Of a stretch of 64,000 nt of DNA, positions 37,345 through 49,361 are shown piece after piece (the first letter of the stretch is position 1; the number at the start of each line of letters is the position of its first letter). The notes below the pieces were generated by a model. It saw only the letters and a program-made list of their open reading frames with translations, was not told the DNA's origin and did no database searches. The position numbers and the translations under genes are program-made. The DNA comes from Myrica gale (lineage: Eukaryota; Streptophyta; Magnoliopsida; Fagales; Myricaceae), in the NCBI GenBank assembly GCA_963930655.1, contig OZ005619.1:4508501-4572500 (forward strand). Direction: 5' to 3'.

Positions 37345-38292
37345 TGTTTTAGAGGGGGACCGTTTTCGTTACCAAAGGTTGTCGAAGCAGGGGTTTTACT
37401 TCAGCTTTCTGTTGAGCCCGGGCTAAGTTTAACGAATCGATTTCTGTATTGTGGGTTTAGGCCCAGTATATAAGCTTTCGGAATTCGGATGTGTCTTAGT
37501 CCCTAATTAAAATAATTATAAAATAATTTATTTTTATTAAAATACTCTCTCATTCCACCTATTTTTATAAACTATCTTAACTTTTTCATCCATTTTTATA
37601 TTTCAAAATTTTAACACTATAACATGGTTCCCCGAACCCCTTGTTTTAGAAAAACCGCGAAACCCATTTGACTTGGAAATTATTTTCTCTTATAAAGAAC
37701 ATTAATGACGTGCGCGCTATAATTTCCATAGTCATGCAACAACGCGCTATCAAACGACTTCGGCAATGGGAGGACTGATAGGAACGAAAAGTTGTATTTC
37801 GGTAGAATGAGAAGAGGAGGGAGCCCTTGCTGGAGACTGGGAATGGCCAAGTACACGCACGATAGATATCTGAGTCCTTGCTAGGGTGGGTAAAAATTCC
37901 GCTGACAACCGAAATTTTCAAGTCCTATTCCGGTATATATTAGAAGTTATTTTTGGTAATTTTTAGAGCCGGAACCGAAATGAGAATTGTTAGAATTTTT
38001 AATTTTTTTTAAGAAAAAAATAAGACTTAAAATAAAGTATAACATATGAAATTTGCTTGAATGTTTATTTTATAATCTAGATTTTAGATGAATGTTTACA
38101 TTTATTATTAATTTATGACAAATAACTAAAAAATTATTTTAAAATTTTTGTCCAACAAATAATATGTCCAAAGAAACCTACATGTTAAACCGAAATTTAT
38201 GGTTTTAATTCTGAAAATTCCAATTCCGTTCCAATAAAATAACGAATCCGAATCGAAAAAAAAAAGTATTCCAGTACTCAGTACCCTGACCA
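37345..38292. other. Upstream flank of the ESP1-like gene with a possible hAT-like MITE
   Basis: The ESP1-like promoter should lie in the first few hundred bases. From about 37882 to 38290 is an AT-rich block that starts TAGGGTGGGTAAAAATTCC, ends with the complement of CAGGGTACTGAGTACTGG, and has CCGAA/TTCCG motifs at both ends. That fits a decayed non-autonomous hAT element, but no target duplication is evident. Confidence 0.4.
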
Positions 38293-38577
38293 TTGGGATG
38301 GCTGTATTATATTACTTGCAATGCTGGTGGAAGTGTGAGAGAGATTGATAGAACTGATGTCCCTTTGAAAGGTGAGTCGAAACTCAACTTCTCTTCCTTC
38401 CCAAATCTAGTCAATCTTAGGTGTACTCTATCCAAACTCGTCCATCTTGATCTCTCTCACAACAATCTTATGGGTGAATTACCACTTTCGCGGGCAAACC
38501 TCACTCAATTAGACAAGTTTGACATTTCTTTTAATCCAATAGTTGGACCAATCCATGGAAAGGGGAAGCTTATTTAG
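38293..38577 (+). pseudogene. LRR receptor-kinase fragment
   Basis: An open frame of 94 codons contains ITCNAGGSVREI-type N-cap sequence, LNFSSFPNLVNL, LVHLDLSHNNLMGELP and LDKFDISFNPIVGPI. These are leucine-rich repeats of the MIK2-like receptor kinase family. It has no signal peptide, too few repeats, no membrane segment and no kinase, so it is a fragment. It follows directly after the hAT-like block and may have been moved with it. Confidence 0.75.
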
Positions 38578-39487
38578 TGTTTTAAGCAATGATAATGAAG
38601 CTATATATGAAACTTGATTGGTGTAAGAGGGTCAACATCATCAGAGGCACGCCTTATCTTAAATGCATCATGAATGCTTCCTAACAATAATAGTTCTTCG
38701 AAATATATCAAGTTACAATATCCTCTTCAGACTCTAAATAAGTCTCTTTTTCTACTTTAGTTGTGGGAACTTACACGACTATATTACCCCATGTAAAATT
38801 TGATCTTTTCTATTTATAGCTTTTATGTCTTAATTTGTTTATGTTCTATTCGATCCATTCTTGCATATCATTCTGCGAGTTGCACAAAATGTCTTCCCAA
38901 ATAGTCATGCTAGCTGGGTGACCTTGTAGTTCTCGTAGTTCCACAGATTGAAACATGTGTTCATGGGACGCTTCTTCATACATCCAGGCAAAATAAGAGA
39001 AGGAAACACATTTATTCATTTTTGGGTTCATGCAAGTTCAAATACAATCATCCATATCACAAACCAAAAAATTATCAAAATTATGACCGTTGGAATTGTA
39101 GAAGAATTTCTAGAAAAAAAAACAGTGGACTAGCGTTATATATTACCGACTCGTTTACAAGTGGGAAATGATCATAGAAACAATGGGGGTAAAAAAATTT
39201 CTTGTCTTCTTCGTTGCCTTCCTCTCGCTCTCCAAGGTAGGGTTGTACAAAATCGGACCGCAAAATCTGACCGGATTTGTGGTCTTAAAAGTCCAAATCC
39301 GGTCTGGTCCGGTCCAGACCACATTTAAAAAATCGGATTTATCCGATCCGGTCTGGACCGGACCAGACCGCATTTATTAATTTAAATAATAAATATTTTT
39401 TCAATAAAGCTTTAAACTTAAAAAATAATAACCCTAAGTCAAAATTATGCATTTTGAAGCCCTCCCTAGTCCCTTGAGTCCCTTTCG
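38578..39487. other. Spacer before the second Copia-family LTR
   Basis: No gene is supported. At 39238 a TAGGGTTGTACA start leads into repeated GGACCGGACC and CCGGTCTGG motifs (to about 39375), a third hAT-like terminus without a visible partner. Confidence 0.5.
39238..39375 (+). mobile_element. hAT-like terminal fragment
   Basis: The TAGGGTTGTACA end is followed by inverted CCGGTC/GACCGG subterminal motifs. It resembles the ends at 31705 and 61046. Confidence 0.45.
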
Positions 39488-41440
39488 TGTTGGCTTTCGT
39501 GCACAATCAGAATTTTGATGATTTCAATAAATAGATTAAGTTCATAAAATAGACATCTTCAAAGACAAAGACGATTTGATGAAAGAGACAAAAACTTGAA
39601 GAAAGAAGATCAAGATGATGCAATGAGCTCAAAAGTGAAAATTCAAGACCTTAGGGTATATCCTTGTAACTCTTTGTTTCACTTTAGACAAGGATTATGA
39701 ATCACACTTGCATATCTTTCAAAACGTGCATAAACCGTTTTAAGTTTTGTTTGAAAGATTGAAATATTTTAAAGGTTTCAAAACACCCCAAACAAACTCT
39801 CAAACCTTTCATATACTTATGGGAAATAAGTCTTTAAAATTGGGTGTTTAAAAGTGGTCAAAAACATGATTTTAAAATAACCGGAATATGCTTAAGTTGA
39901 AGTGGTCGACCGGCCTTCGACCACTTGGTATAACGGTTGACCAGTTAGTTTTAAAAAGAGTCATTAAGCTTCTGACAATATGACCGTTGGGTAACGGTAA
40001 CTTGAAGCGGTCGACCGACTCATTTTAATAGACGACTCCCAACAGCTATAAACGGCTAATTTTCATATATGACCTATAAATACACATTCATGACGTCCAA
40101 AATCAATAACCAACGACCACATATCATTTCTATTACTTGAGAAATATTCTAAACCTTCCTATTCTATATTTCTCATATCATTCACACAAAACACACTTTC
40201 ATATCCTTGTCTTTGTGTGAATAAAGAGATAGAGCTTTCAACTTTTATATCTACTCTTTGAGAGAGTCTTGTTCCTCAATCTTCCTATTAAAAGAGGTGT
40301 TTCCTTTAGTGAGGTTGTTCACTAAAGAATAAGCTTAGAGAGGGTATATCTCAAGCTTAGTGAAGTTGTACGTGGTGAGCCAGAAAAACCACTAGGGTGA
40401 GTTTGAGTGTTAAGCCCCAGAAAACACTTGTAAGGTTCTCTTGCATTCGGAAGCTAGAGTGTAAGCTATTAGAGAATAGTGAAAAACCTCAAGGCTCGGT
40501 GAAAGGAGTTTGAGGGGTGGATGTAGACGGGTTTGCCGAACCACCTAAAAATCATGTGTTTGCTTCTATATCCCTACTCTTTACTTTTAGCACATATTTA
40601 CTCTTATTGCATATTATATTCTTGTGCTAAATTAGTAGTTACTTTCCAAACACGTCTTTAGGGGTCAATAGCGAAAAATTTAGAAAACCAATTCACCCCA
40701 TTCTTGAGTTGCCTTAATCCTAGGACTCACAATTGATATTAGAGGTTGGTGTTCATTATACAAGATTTAACAATCTTGAGTTAGAATGACAACCTCAAGT
40801 TTCAACACTTGAGTTGAAGGACTTTCCACACTAAGACCACAATTTTTTAATGGAAGTGATTATGCATATTGAAAAGTTACGATGAATATTTATTTTCAAT
40901 CTATTGATTATAATTTGTGGATATGCATTTTAAATGGACCACATGTGCCTACAAAGAAAGTAGGAGAAGTAGAGTCTCCCAAGAATGAAAACGAATATTA
41001 TGCAAATGACAAAATAAAAATCTCTATAGATGAAAAAGCCATGAACATATTATATTGTGCATTAGATAAATGAGAGTTTAATAAAATTGCATCTTGCTCA
41101 AATGCTAGAGATATATGACATACTCTAGAAATTACTTATGAAGGAACAAGTCAAGTCAAAGAGTCAAAAATCAACATGTTTATTCATAAATATGAGTTGT
41201 TTAAGATGACACCGGAGGAATCCATTAGTAACATGTATACAAGATTTACAACAATAACAAATGCTTTGAAGCCAAAGATCTTATACTAACTCCGATTTGG
41301 TGAGAAAAATCCTCAGGTTACTACCAAAGACATGGGAGCCCAAAGTGACCGCCACACAAGAAGCCAAAGATCTAACCAAACTTCCTCTAGATGAGTTCAT
41401 TGGATCCCTCATGACCCATGAGATCCCTAAAAACGTAAGA
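39488..41440 (+). mobile_element. Truncated Copia element: 5' LTR and partial gag
   Basis: The LTR (39488-40731, starting TGTTGGC and ending ACTCACA) matches the solo LTR at 14457-15707. It is followed by TTGATATTAGAG, a decayed form of the TTGGTATCAGAG primer-binding site with G-to-A and C-to-T changes as expected for methylated DNA. A gag relic follows. It is cut at about 41440, where the motif array of the next element begins, and no 3' LTR is seen. Confidence 0.88.
40845..41430 (+). pseudogene. Copia gag relic (UBN2-type)
   Basis: Readable pieces include FFNGSDYAYWKVTMNIY, SIDYNLWICILNGP, ETYEGTSQVKESKIN and KYELFKMTPEESISNMYTRF, which are typical of the Copia gag domain. There are several stops and a frame change near 41285. 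The protein is cut off before the zinc knuckle. Confidence 0.82.
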
Positions 41441-42484
41441 GGTTCGAACCTCATAAGTTATTAGCAAGGCCGAAATTGATAAATAAGTTCGAACCCAAAT
41501 ATTATAGGGTTCGTCCCTAAAATCTTCCCGCTGTGTAATGGAAAATTTTTAGGGACGGTCAGTACTGTTCATCCCTAAAAGGTGGACATTTAGGGACGAA
41601 CATGTAGAATCTGTCGCTAAAAGGTCCCTTTTAGGGACGCACGTTTTTGTCCGTCCCTAAAATGTGTCATGTCGATGGATTTAGGGACGAATTCTTTTGT
41701 TCGTCCCTAAAAATGTAAGAGGTTCGAACCTATAATATTCGGGTTCGAACCTAATAAGTTATTAGCATAGAAGATAATTAAGTGTCAATGCCGAAATTGG
41801 TAAATAGGTTCGAACTTTAAAAAATAGGTTAGAACCGATTATTTAAGGAAAACGTTAGAACCTAAAATTAACCGATTCGTTAGAACCTTATTGTTTTAGG
41901 TTAGAACCATATTGTTTCCAGTGATAACCTTTATAATATAGGTTAGAACGGGTTATGTGCATTCAGAATTGGTTAGAACTTGTTCGTTTATATGTTAGAA
42001 CCGGAATCTTACATGTTAGAACCTGTTTGGAGACAAGTTCGCCTCTTATTAATAGGTCAGAACTGGTGTCTTTTATGTTTTGATTTTCTTATTTAGGTTC
42101 GAACTTTGTTTTTGGTTAGAACCGGTTGTGTTTATTCATAAGAGGTTAGAACTGGTTATTTCAGATGTTAGAACCGAAGCCATACAGGTTAGAACTTGTT
42201 TGATAAGTGGTTAGAACGTCTTAAACAGGTTCGAACTTATATGTACAGGTTAGAACCTATTTCTTTTTTGGTTTTATTTTTTCATTTCGGTTCGAACCTG
42301 TTCTTTACAGGTTAGAACTAGTTATCACAGAATTGTTTGTTTTGTCTTCAATTTCAAGTTTTAGACCAGAATGGATCGTAGAAAGCGTGCTAGCCACAGC
42401 TTGGCTGACGCAGACCAGCCTGTGACAGTCGAGGAACGTCGTTAGTTAATTTTGGGCCGCTGGGTCCAAATGGAGAGGAGGCTA

Positions 42485-42910
42485 GGCCGTTAGAGCTCCA
42501 GGGGCTCAGCTTCGAGGGTAGGACCATACACGACGTAATCCACTCTTGGAGTTGGGAGCTCATCATAGTTCAGTCTAGCACGATTTCATTGCCAGTGGTC
42601 CGAGCCTTTTATGTAGTGCTAATGGAGCAGCTCACGCAGTGGGTGGTACGTGATAATTAATTGTTATTTAATATTTTTATTTATTTATTGTTTGTAACAC
42701 GTAAATTAATGATTACTGGTTTTCTTGCAGGACTCTTACGAAGTCACGGTTTGGGACGTCACATTCACTTTTTCTGTCCAGCGGATTGCCGAGTTCCTCG
42801 GGCTCCCTCGGTCCGAGGTACCGACAATTCCTGAGTTAGAGGACCTAGCCCCGCTCCATCCCTTCGAAGTCTTCTGGCTCTGCACTGAGAGTGGGGAGCG
42901 CAACACATAG
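42485..42910 (+). pseudogene. Plant transposon protein domain relic
   Basis: An exon ending FYVVLMEQLTQWV at about 42648 is joined by an intact GT-AG intron (42649-42730) to one reading DSYEVTVWDVTFTFSVQRI and EFLGLPR. The pattern of a tryptophan-rich helix, then a conserved V-x-F-S-x-x-x-I-x-x-F-L-G-L-P block, matches the putative plant transposon protein family (PF20167) from memory. A stop at 42908 ends the frame. Confidence 0.55.
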
Positions 42911-43844
42911 TGCACAAGACCCTGAACAACTTCTTTAGGATGTTGCACGACGTACAACATCGACCCGAGGAAACGCACGAAGGAGTAGACTTTTGAGCGG
43001 GCGAGACTCATGGTATGACTGGTCTATGGGGTTCCCATAGACCTTCCCGGGTACATGTTTAAGTTGGCCCGGAAGGCTTCCCTCAGTGTGTTGGGGAAGC
43101 TAACCGAGGGCAACGACTAGCTGTGCGTCCAGTCTCCCGCATGTTTTGCTTTTTTTTTTGTAGGAAAAGATGAAGGAAGTGGAGGTTAGAACCTAATGTG
43201 TAGAGGTTATAACCAGTTCACTTATGGTTCGAACCTAATGTTTAGAGGTTAGAACCGTTTCACTTAACAGGTTGGAACCTGTTATATTTCTAGTTAGAAC
43301 CGGTTAGTACGTAGTTAGAGCCATTTTTTAAATACCTTGCACATGCACTACAAAAAGTTTCCTACGAAGGAAGAGACACTAAAAACCCACATGAGGAAGT
43401 GGAGCCGGAAATGTGGACAAAATTGTGCAATATATTTGCTGACCCAAGATATGAGGGAAATGTGTTTGGTCGTTAAATTAAACATTTTTGTATTAATTGC
43501 ATTGGTTTGAATGACCTAATCTCTTTTGTTGTTGCAATTGTATGTATTAATTGATTTGGTAGATGAGGTGTTGGTTCAGTTTGGTTGGTGAATTGAAGTT
43601 TAAATTTTGGAGGTGTTGTTGGTTGGCAGTGTTGGTTGCATTTCATTGGTACATTGAAGTTACAATTTTGGAAGTGTTTGCAGGTTCTTGGTTCCATTGT
43701 AGCTTGCTGGCCTGAGTTGGTTTGATTTAATAAGTTGTATTGTTATAAATCATATATATGTAGTTTGTAAAAAATGAGCCGGATAGATTATATGTCGTTA
43801 TGCTGCTGAATTTTTTACTCCACTTATTCAATTTCTTTGTTAGG

Positions 43845-43935
43845 AAAAGATGAAGGAAGTGGAGGCCCAAGCAACCATGGAAGGGAGGACGCTTACTGAT
43901 GTGGAGATTTTCACTCAGGTCCTCGGGGAGAAACG
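43845..43935 (+). pseudogene. Transposase_24-like fragment
   Basis: The frame reads MKEVEAQATMEGRTLTDVEI and continues FTQVLGEKRG. It matches the conserved end of Ptta/En/Spm Transposase_24 (PF03004). A related piece, EPEMWTKLCNIFADPRYEG, lies at about 43400-43455, separated by what may have been an intron (GTTCG...TTAG) or an insertion. Confidence 0.6.
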
Positions 43936-44060
43936 AGGTACGTTAGAGGTTTGGGTGATTTGGTGCTGCCGGTTAGTACCTATTGCCTATCGTCATCGAC
44001 GGATATGGCGCGAAGATTGACGGAGACCCAGTTGGAGTTAAACCAAATTTTAACAATAAA

Positions 44061-44515
44061 TGCAATCAAGTCGGTAATTCTTCTCTTTTCAGCGAAGCTA
44101 ACACATTAATATCTAGGTGCTGGAAATTACATAGGTGTTCATGAGAGGGAGAGCAAAGAGAGAACAAATTAATGAACCCAACAAAGCTTTCTTTGTTGAG
44201 ATTATTCACTAATCAGATCAAGTATGGAGGAGGGTAACGGAACATAACAACAAAGGACTCGAGATTTCTCCTGAGTTTGACCAACATATATAATTGAACA
44301 TAAACAGAACCAGGGACAAGAAGCTGGGAAGTTTACCTATTTTAACATCTAACTATAGACCAACTGAACAAAGGTGTACAACATCAGTGGCATGATCTTA
44401 GTCCTATCAATTACGTACATAGTGGCACATTGAAAGAGTTCCAGGGTTGATGAGAGTCATATGGTTTAAACAGGAGTTATTTAACAAGAGGTTAGTTCTC
44501 ACTCTTCGGGTTGCT
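44061..44515. other. 3' flank of the NAC gene
   Basis: This probably includes the 3' untranslated region of the NAC gene, which is on the minus strand. Nothing else is recognised. Confidence 0.45.
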
Positions 44516-46388
44516 TCACGGCCAAATGGAGTCCATATTGAATGGTTGGTCCGATGGCTGCTGTTGCACTGATTCCAAGACTTTGGACGAAGAGGCTTGC
44601 AAATTGGAATTTTGATCACTCCCAAACTGAGAAAACCCTTGCGGCACATACGAGTAGTCTGTACTTGCAGCTTCTATTGATTGATAACTTCTCAGCTGTA
44701 ACGCCTTGAGAAGCAAGGAATTAACGGAGAGACCAGAGGTTAGCAAGCTACTAGGCCATGAGAGCGATGGAAGAGTACTAGTCGCCTCCCTTACTGCAGC
44801 CCAATTAACATTCAAGGGCATGTTCATGTTAACATTACTGTTGTCACAAGTGTAATTTTGAGCGGATATATTGCTGAAACCGCTGGCTGAACTAGCAATG
44901 CTATTCAAATTTGGTAACTCAATGTCCCCGTACTCATTTACCATGGAGTTTGTGTCGCATGGAGAGTCAAGAGATGGCTGCGAGGATGGCGTCTGCTGTG
45001 GTTTCTTCACTGCGCTCTTTTGGAAAACCCTACAGACCACCCACTCTTCCTGGAAAATATATAACATCCAAATCCCTCATGAATTGCCCCATGTACGTAA
45101 CAATTCGAAATATGGGAGGGATAATATTTTAGGGTGTTTTTGAGTTTAATTAGTTACCTTTGAGGACTTGAAAGGATGCTTGTTTTCTAGCCTGTATTCA
45201 TGCATAACCCAATTGCTTTTCTCACCCCTGGGAGCTCGTCCCTTGTAAAATACTAGGGTTTTCTTCATTCCAACCAGTACTCCTGCTCGAAATATTTCCT
45301 TGTCTTTCCCTGTGGTTTTCCAATAGCCAGCTTCAGTCGCTCGGTTGGTCCGAAGTCCTGTTGGGTACTTTCGGTCTCTCAAGCTGAAAAAATACCATTC
45401 TTTTTCTCCCATGGAGGCCTTGCCTAAATCACATATGTAAGATTAATATCAGCTTCAGCTATTCCCATCTCTGAAAGGAAGTAATTAATTTTATAGAAAA
45501 TTTAACGATCGAATCATATTTGAGAGGAGCTTAAATTAATATTACGGTATTGGCTAGTATACCTGTACTTCAGGATAGAATTCATTCATCTTAAGAAAAT
45601 ACTTGCATTTCATTAGTGGAAAGACTGAAGGACGGCCGTGTTGTTCTATGTGATATATCAGTATCTTAGCTTGAAACACTAACCAGACAGAAACAGTATT
45701 TTCAAATAATTAATGACGTACCACAACTTTAGCATCCACACAGGAATTAAAAATATTTTTGTTGGAAAGATCTATCAGCTTTCATCAGTTCTGTTGGAAA
45801 GAAAAAAGAAATCCTCAAAAAAGTAAACAATTTGTGTGGAAAGACTCATCAACTTTCCCCCATTTCTGTTGGATAGAAAAAGAAATCCGCAAAAAAGTAA
45901 ACAATTTGTGTGGAAAGACCCATCAGCCTTCCCCATTCCCAATCATGTTAGGATTGAGTGAATTTGGCAAAGCTATTTCCGGAACATAAGAAACCAAGTG
46001 GAAGAACAAAACGATGTAGACTATTGAAATTAATGAAGTTATGAAATTCTACGAAGTAATGAAATTACGAGAGAAAGTCTAATTTATAAGCATACAAACC
46101 CATAACCTATATCCTGGATAGAAACGACATTAAACTATGATAAAAGAGGTGGAAATGAAGGCAGAAATTGAAGAATTCCAGTAGGAACTCCATAGATAGA
46201 TTCAGAGAAGTAATCTGACACTAAAACTACGTACCTGGGAGGTCCCAAGGTTCACACTTATTGAGATCGACAACTCCTATAGCCTTCGCCGTGAAACTAG
46301 TATCAGAAACCTTGCGAGTGAGATAATACGTAATGAGCTCTTCATCAGTGGGATGGAACCTGAACCCAGGAGGAAGACTTTCCTCCAT
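44516..46388 (-). CDS. NAC058: NAC-domain transcription factor (NAC058-like)
   Basis: Three exons (46388-46235, 45423-45158 and 45049-44516) give 317 aa and have the exon layout typical of NAC genes. The start is the ATG of [20 protein letters not shown]. The longer upstream frame is not NAC-like. All five NAC subdomains are present, including [59 protein letters not shown] and [10 protein letters not shown]. The DNA-binding WKTTGK block is intact. The C-terminal half is Ser/Asn/Gln-rich, as expected for an activation region. [10 protein letters not shown] and [14 protein letters not shown] fit the At3g18400 (NAC058) group rather than CUC1/2. No miR164 target sequence is visible. It probably acts in the nucleus as a transcriptional regulator. 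Targets cannot be read from the sequence. Confidence 0.92.
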
Positions 46389-49329
46389 CTTTGTTATTCG
46401 GGAGGGAAACCAGATGCTTGCGATGAGAGTACGGAGGAAAATGACGCGTAAACGTAAGCTTAATAGGATCACCAAGATGAGGTATTAATGGTGTGCAAGC
46501 TTGTACTCTGCGACTCAGACTTGAAGAAGAAGCTGCCAGAATTAGTCTTTTTTTTATCTTCTTATATACAGCTAAGACTTTGACGAAGATGGGTCACGGA
46601 AATAGGGGTTTTCTTAAGACATTAACTTCCCAAAATGCCGATGCTCTGCATGAACTGTTGCGGGGATTTCCTTCGTTGTCACTGTCTCCGGGGATTATTT
46701 CTGTATTAACCAAACACCTGTGGCACTGACAGTGGAACAATTCAAAGATGTGGGTGGGAAAAGTCAGTGTCAATAGGCATAAATTTGTAAGGGATGAGTG
46801 GCAATTATCTGAGCACGTGGGTTGAGTCTCTGTTACAGATATTAATTATCTCTTTCAACGAACCTGTCCAACTACCTTCACCCATTTCTACCCACCGAAC
46901 CCTCGGCTAACCACACCCTAGTCCAATGGGAACGTGAAGTTTACTCTGTATGTCCCAAATATGATATTGACACTTGGTAGCACCCACCGTCATCTCTCTC
47001 TCTCTTTAGAGTGCCTTGTTTTCTATTTACATGTATTTCGTTAAAGTAATTTATATATTCAGTACTGAGCAGAAGGTATATACATATGTAATAGAACGAT
47101 TCAATTGCAGTGTCAGGTGTTGCATAATTTAGTGTCAAAAGCAATGTTTGTCGCCGAGTTATTTCTTTGCGAGATGCATCTTGGAGATTTTTCTTTTTGG
47201 TGGTGATTGGAGGCTTAATTATCATTACCTCTCATTTCCTATATACTTTAGGTGACAGAGATAGGGAGAGAGAGAGAGAGAGCAAACATATGTACATAGA
47301 ATATTTGATAACTAAGGTTCTAAGATCCTTCCTGGAACGTTGTAGGGGATTGTGTAGAGAGATAGTAAACATATGTGAATAGAATATTTGATAACTGACG
47401 CTCTAAGATCCTTCCTGGTTGTAGGGGATTATGTAGCAATTTACTTAGGGGATGTTCGGTTAAGAAGTTTTGTGAGGATTTGTTGTGTTTTGAGAATTTT
47501 TATGTGATGTTAACTTTATTGGTATGCGTGTTGTAGTTATTTTTATGTGGTGTTTAGTTGAAGAATTGTGAGGATTCAAAAAATCCTGAGGATTTTTTTT
47601 AAAACGAACGTGTCCTTTAATTTTCCAATGTGGACGATCGAGTATTACTAGCTGGGAGTGGTTAAAAATGTTCACCAACCTAGAAGACTATATCTTGGGT
47701 TAGCATGCATTTCTGTTGGCTCTTTTCCTTCTTTCGCTTCCTTTGTCTTCGAACCTCCGCCAAATTTCAATCCTAACGAGAATTTTAGTACACCTCATCT
47801 GTACATCATGATCTCCTGCATGCGCCATGGGGTTTCTAGAAACCCATATACTTACAACTTCTGCGGGGGGGGGTTCTCTCTTTGATCTCTCTTTTCCAGG
47901 AAGCACACTCAACACACCACTATTCTCACCTTCTAAACAATAATAGTTAACAGACGATCTATATTACACGTCCACTTGATTAAACAGGATAGCAGTATAT
48001 ATTTTATGTACCATTAAAAGTAGTCCTACCGTATGGATTAGTTGATTGTTTGCAGGGCGTTGTCTTTGTACGTACTTGGATGCCTACCGACAATGCATGC
48101 ACAATAGTTTTGTCTTTTGTTTTCCTTTTTTCGGTACGTTTTCTCTCCAATATCTCAACCAATCTGTGATACGTAGTGCAAGGGAGAGTAGGATTTTCTT
48201 ACCCATTTTGCGATAGCGGCTCATTTAGCTAGCACGTGGGCTGGTTGGCTATCTTTAGCTTGAAATTTTGGTCTAAATCAAAGAGGGATCATGAGAATTG
48301 ACCTAATTGTCATGGATGCGGATCTGATTGGACGTGTTTCTTGCTGTTTATCTTCTTTTTTCTTTTTTTGAGCTTTTGGTTTTTGCTTTTGATAATGAAC
48401 GACACAGCATGACATGAGCAAGATATCCTCTCTTAACTAATTCGAAATATTACTTTGCTGGTCGACCCAGAAGCTGTAGCAAATTGGAGCTAGCTATGTC
48501 GGGCCCGGCTCAAAAGGAAAGGGATTGTGATACAGGGCTGTTCAGGAATTAAGATCGTATTAGATAGGTCCAGCAGTTTGGGTTCGATCGGCGCAGAGCT
48601 TTCCCTACTCGTACGCTTCGACTTTATCAACGGATATATAACAATAGAGGAAGAATCATAGGGAAAGTATGTACGTTAATTTTGACCCTTTCCTACTTCA
48701 AAAGTTTTTAAGTTTTAATTTTTCATCTGATACTCTTCCAATCCAAGCCCTACAAAAGCCTCCATGTATCTTCTTTTTTTTTTTCTTTTCTTTTTCCCGG
48801 AAAGCGAATAGAAATTTGCTCAATTCTAATATATAGGCCTCTAATTAAATTAAGAAAAAACTTCTGAAATAAATAAATAAATTTGTCCTATCTTTTGGCT
48901 GCGTAAGCATGGCCTGGCCATAGAATTAAATGCTGACGACCTTGTGATATAGGGTCGCGCCCCAGCCAGCGTTGTGGCTAGGCAGTGCCATCGTGGTTGC
49001 GCGCGCGCATTTGATGGCGGCCTGACCTAGCCATGGCATGGACAAATTTTCTTTCCATTTTGGGACCACAAATTAGGAGTTCCCCACATGAAACATTGCT
49101 GTCTCTCATTGTCCAATTGATTTCTATCTTCTTATTTTTTTAGATAACCCTTTTGAAAATCATGGAACATTACGCAAACGGGATTGGATACTGTTTTAAT
49201 ATTTGTGACAAACTAAATTTATATTTGTGAGAATGTTGGGTCTATATTAAGGGAAAATGTACTTGTCAAGACCCTCCAACTAGCACTTATTTTGTAATTT
49301 ACAATCTATACCATTAAGCTTGACACATT
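46389..49329. other. Upstream region of the NAC gene and intergenic sequence
   Basis: No gene is supported. It holds the NAC promoter region, a (GA)n run (about 47262-47281), one small MITE (47448-47616), a GC-repeat GCGCGCGCGC near 49000 and otherwise ordinary AT-rich sequence. Confidence 0.5.
47448..47616. mobile_element. Small MITE with TTA target duplication
   Basis: A block of about 169 bp starts GGGGATGTTCGG and ends with the complement of AGGACACGTTCG, flanked by TTA on both sides. Size and target fit a Harbinger-type MITE; the inverted ends are imperfect. Confidence 0.5.
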
Positions 49330-49361
49330 GTACCTGTAACACCCCGGGCCCAAACTTCATA

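Larger units (their letters stand above)
41430..44060 (+). mobile_element. En/Spm-like transposon relic with motif arrays
   Basis: Two kinds of sequence alternate. The first is coding relics: a piece like the plant transposon protein domain PF20167 (42485-42910) and a Transposase_24-like piece (43845-43935). The second is non-coding arrays: TTTAGGGACG/CGTCCCTAAA inverted motifs at 41525-41716, then more than 25 copies of GGTTAGAACC or GGTTCGAACC at 41430-42330 and 43170-43330. The ends of the element could not be fixed. Confidence 0.6.

Noticed and set aside
41760..42330. Regular short repeats resembling a CRISPR array
   Set aside because: The genome is a plant, the motifs vary, the spacing is irregular and no cas gene is present.
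43348..43358. CACTACAAAAA as a CACTA element end
   Set aside because: No matching inverted end, motif array or 3-bp duplication goes with it. It is probably part of the En/Spm-like coding relic.
44516..45049. A miR164 target site in the NAC gene
   Set aside because: The last exon was read for the usual AGCACGTGTCCTG-type target and nothing close was found. NAC058-type genes are not expected to carry it.
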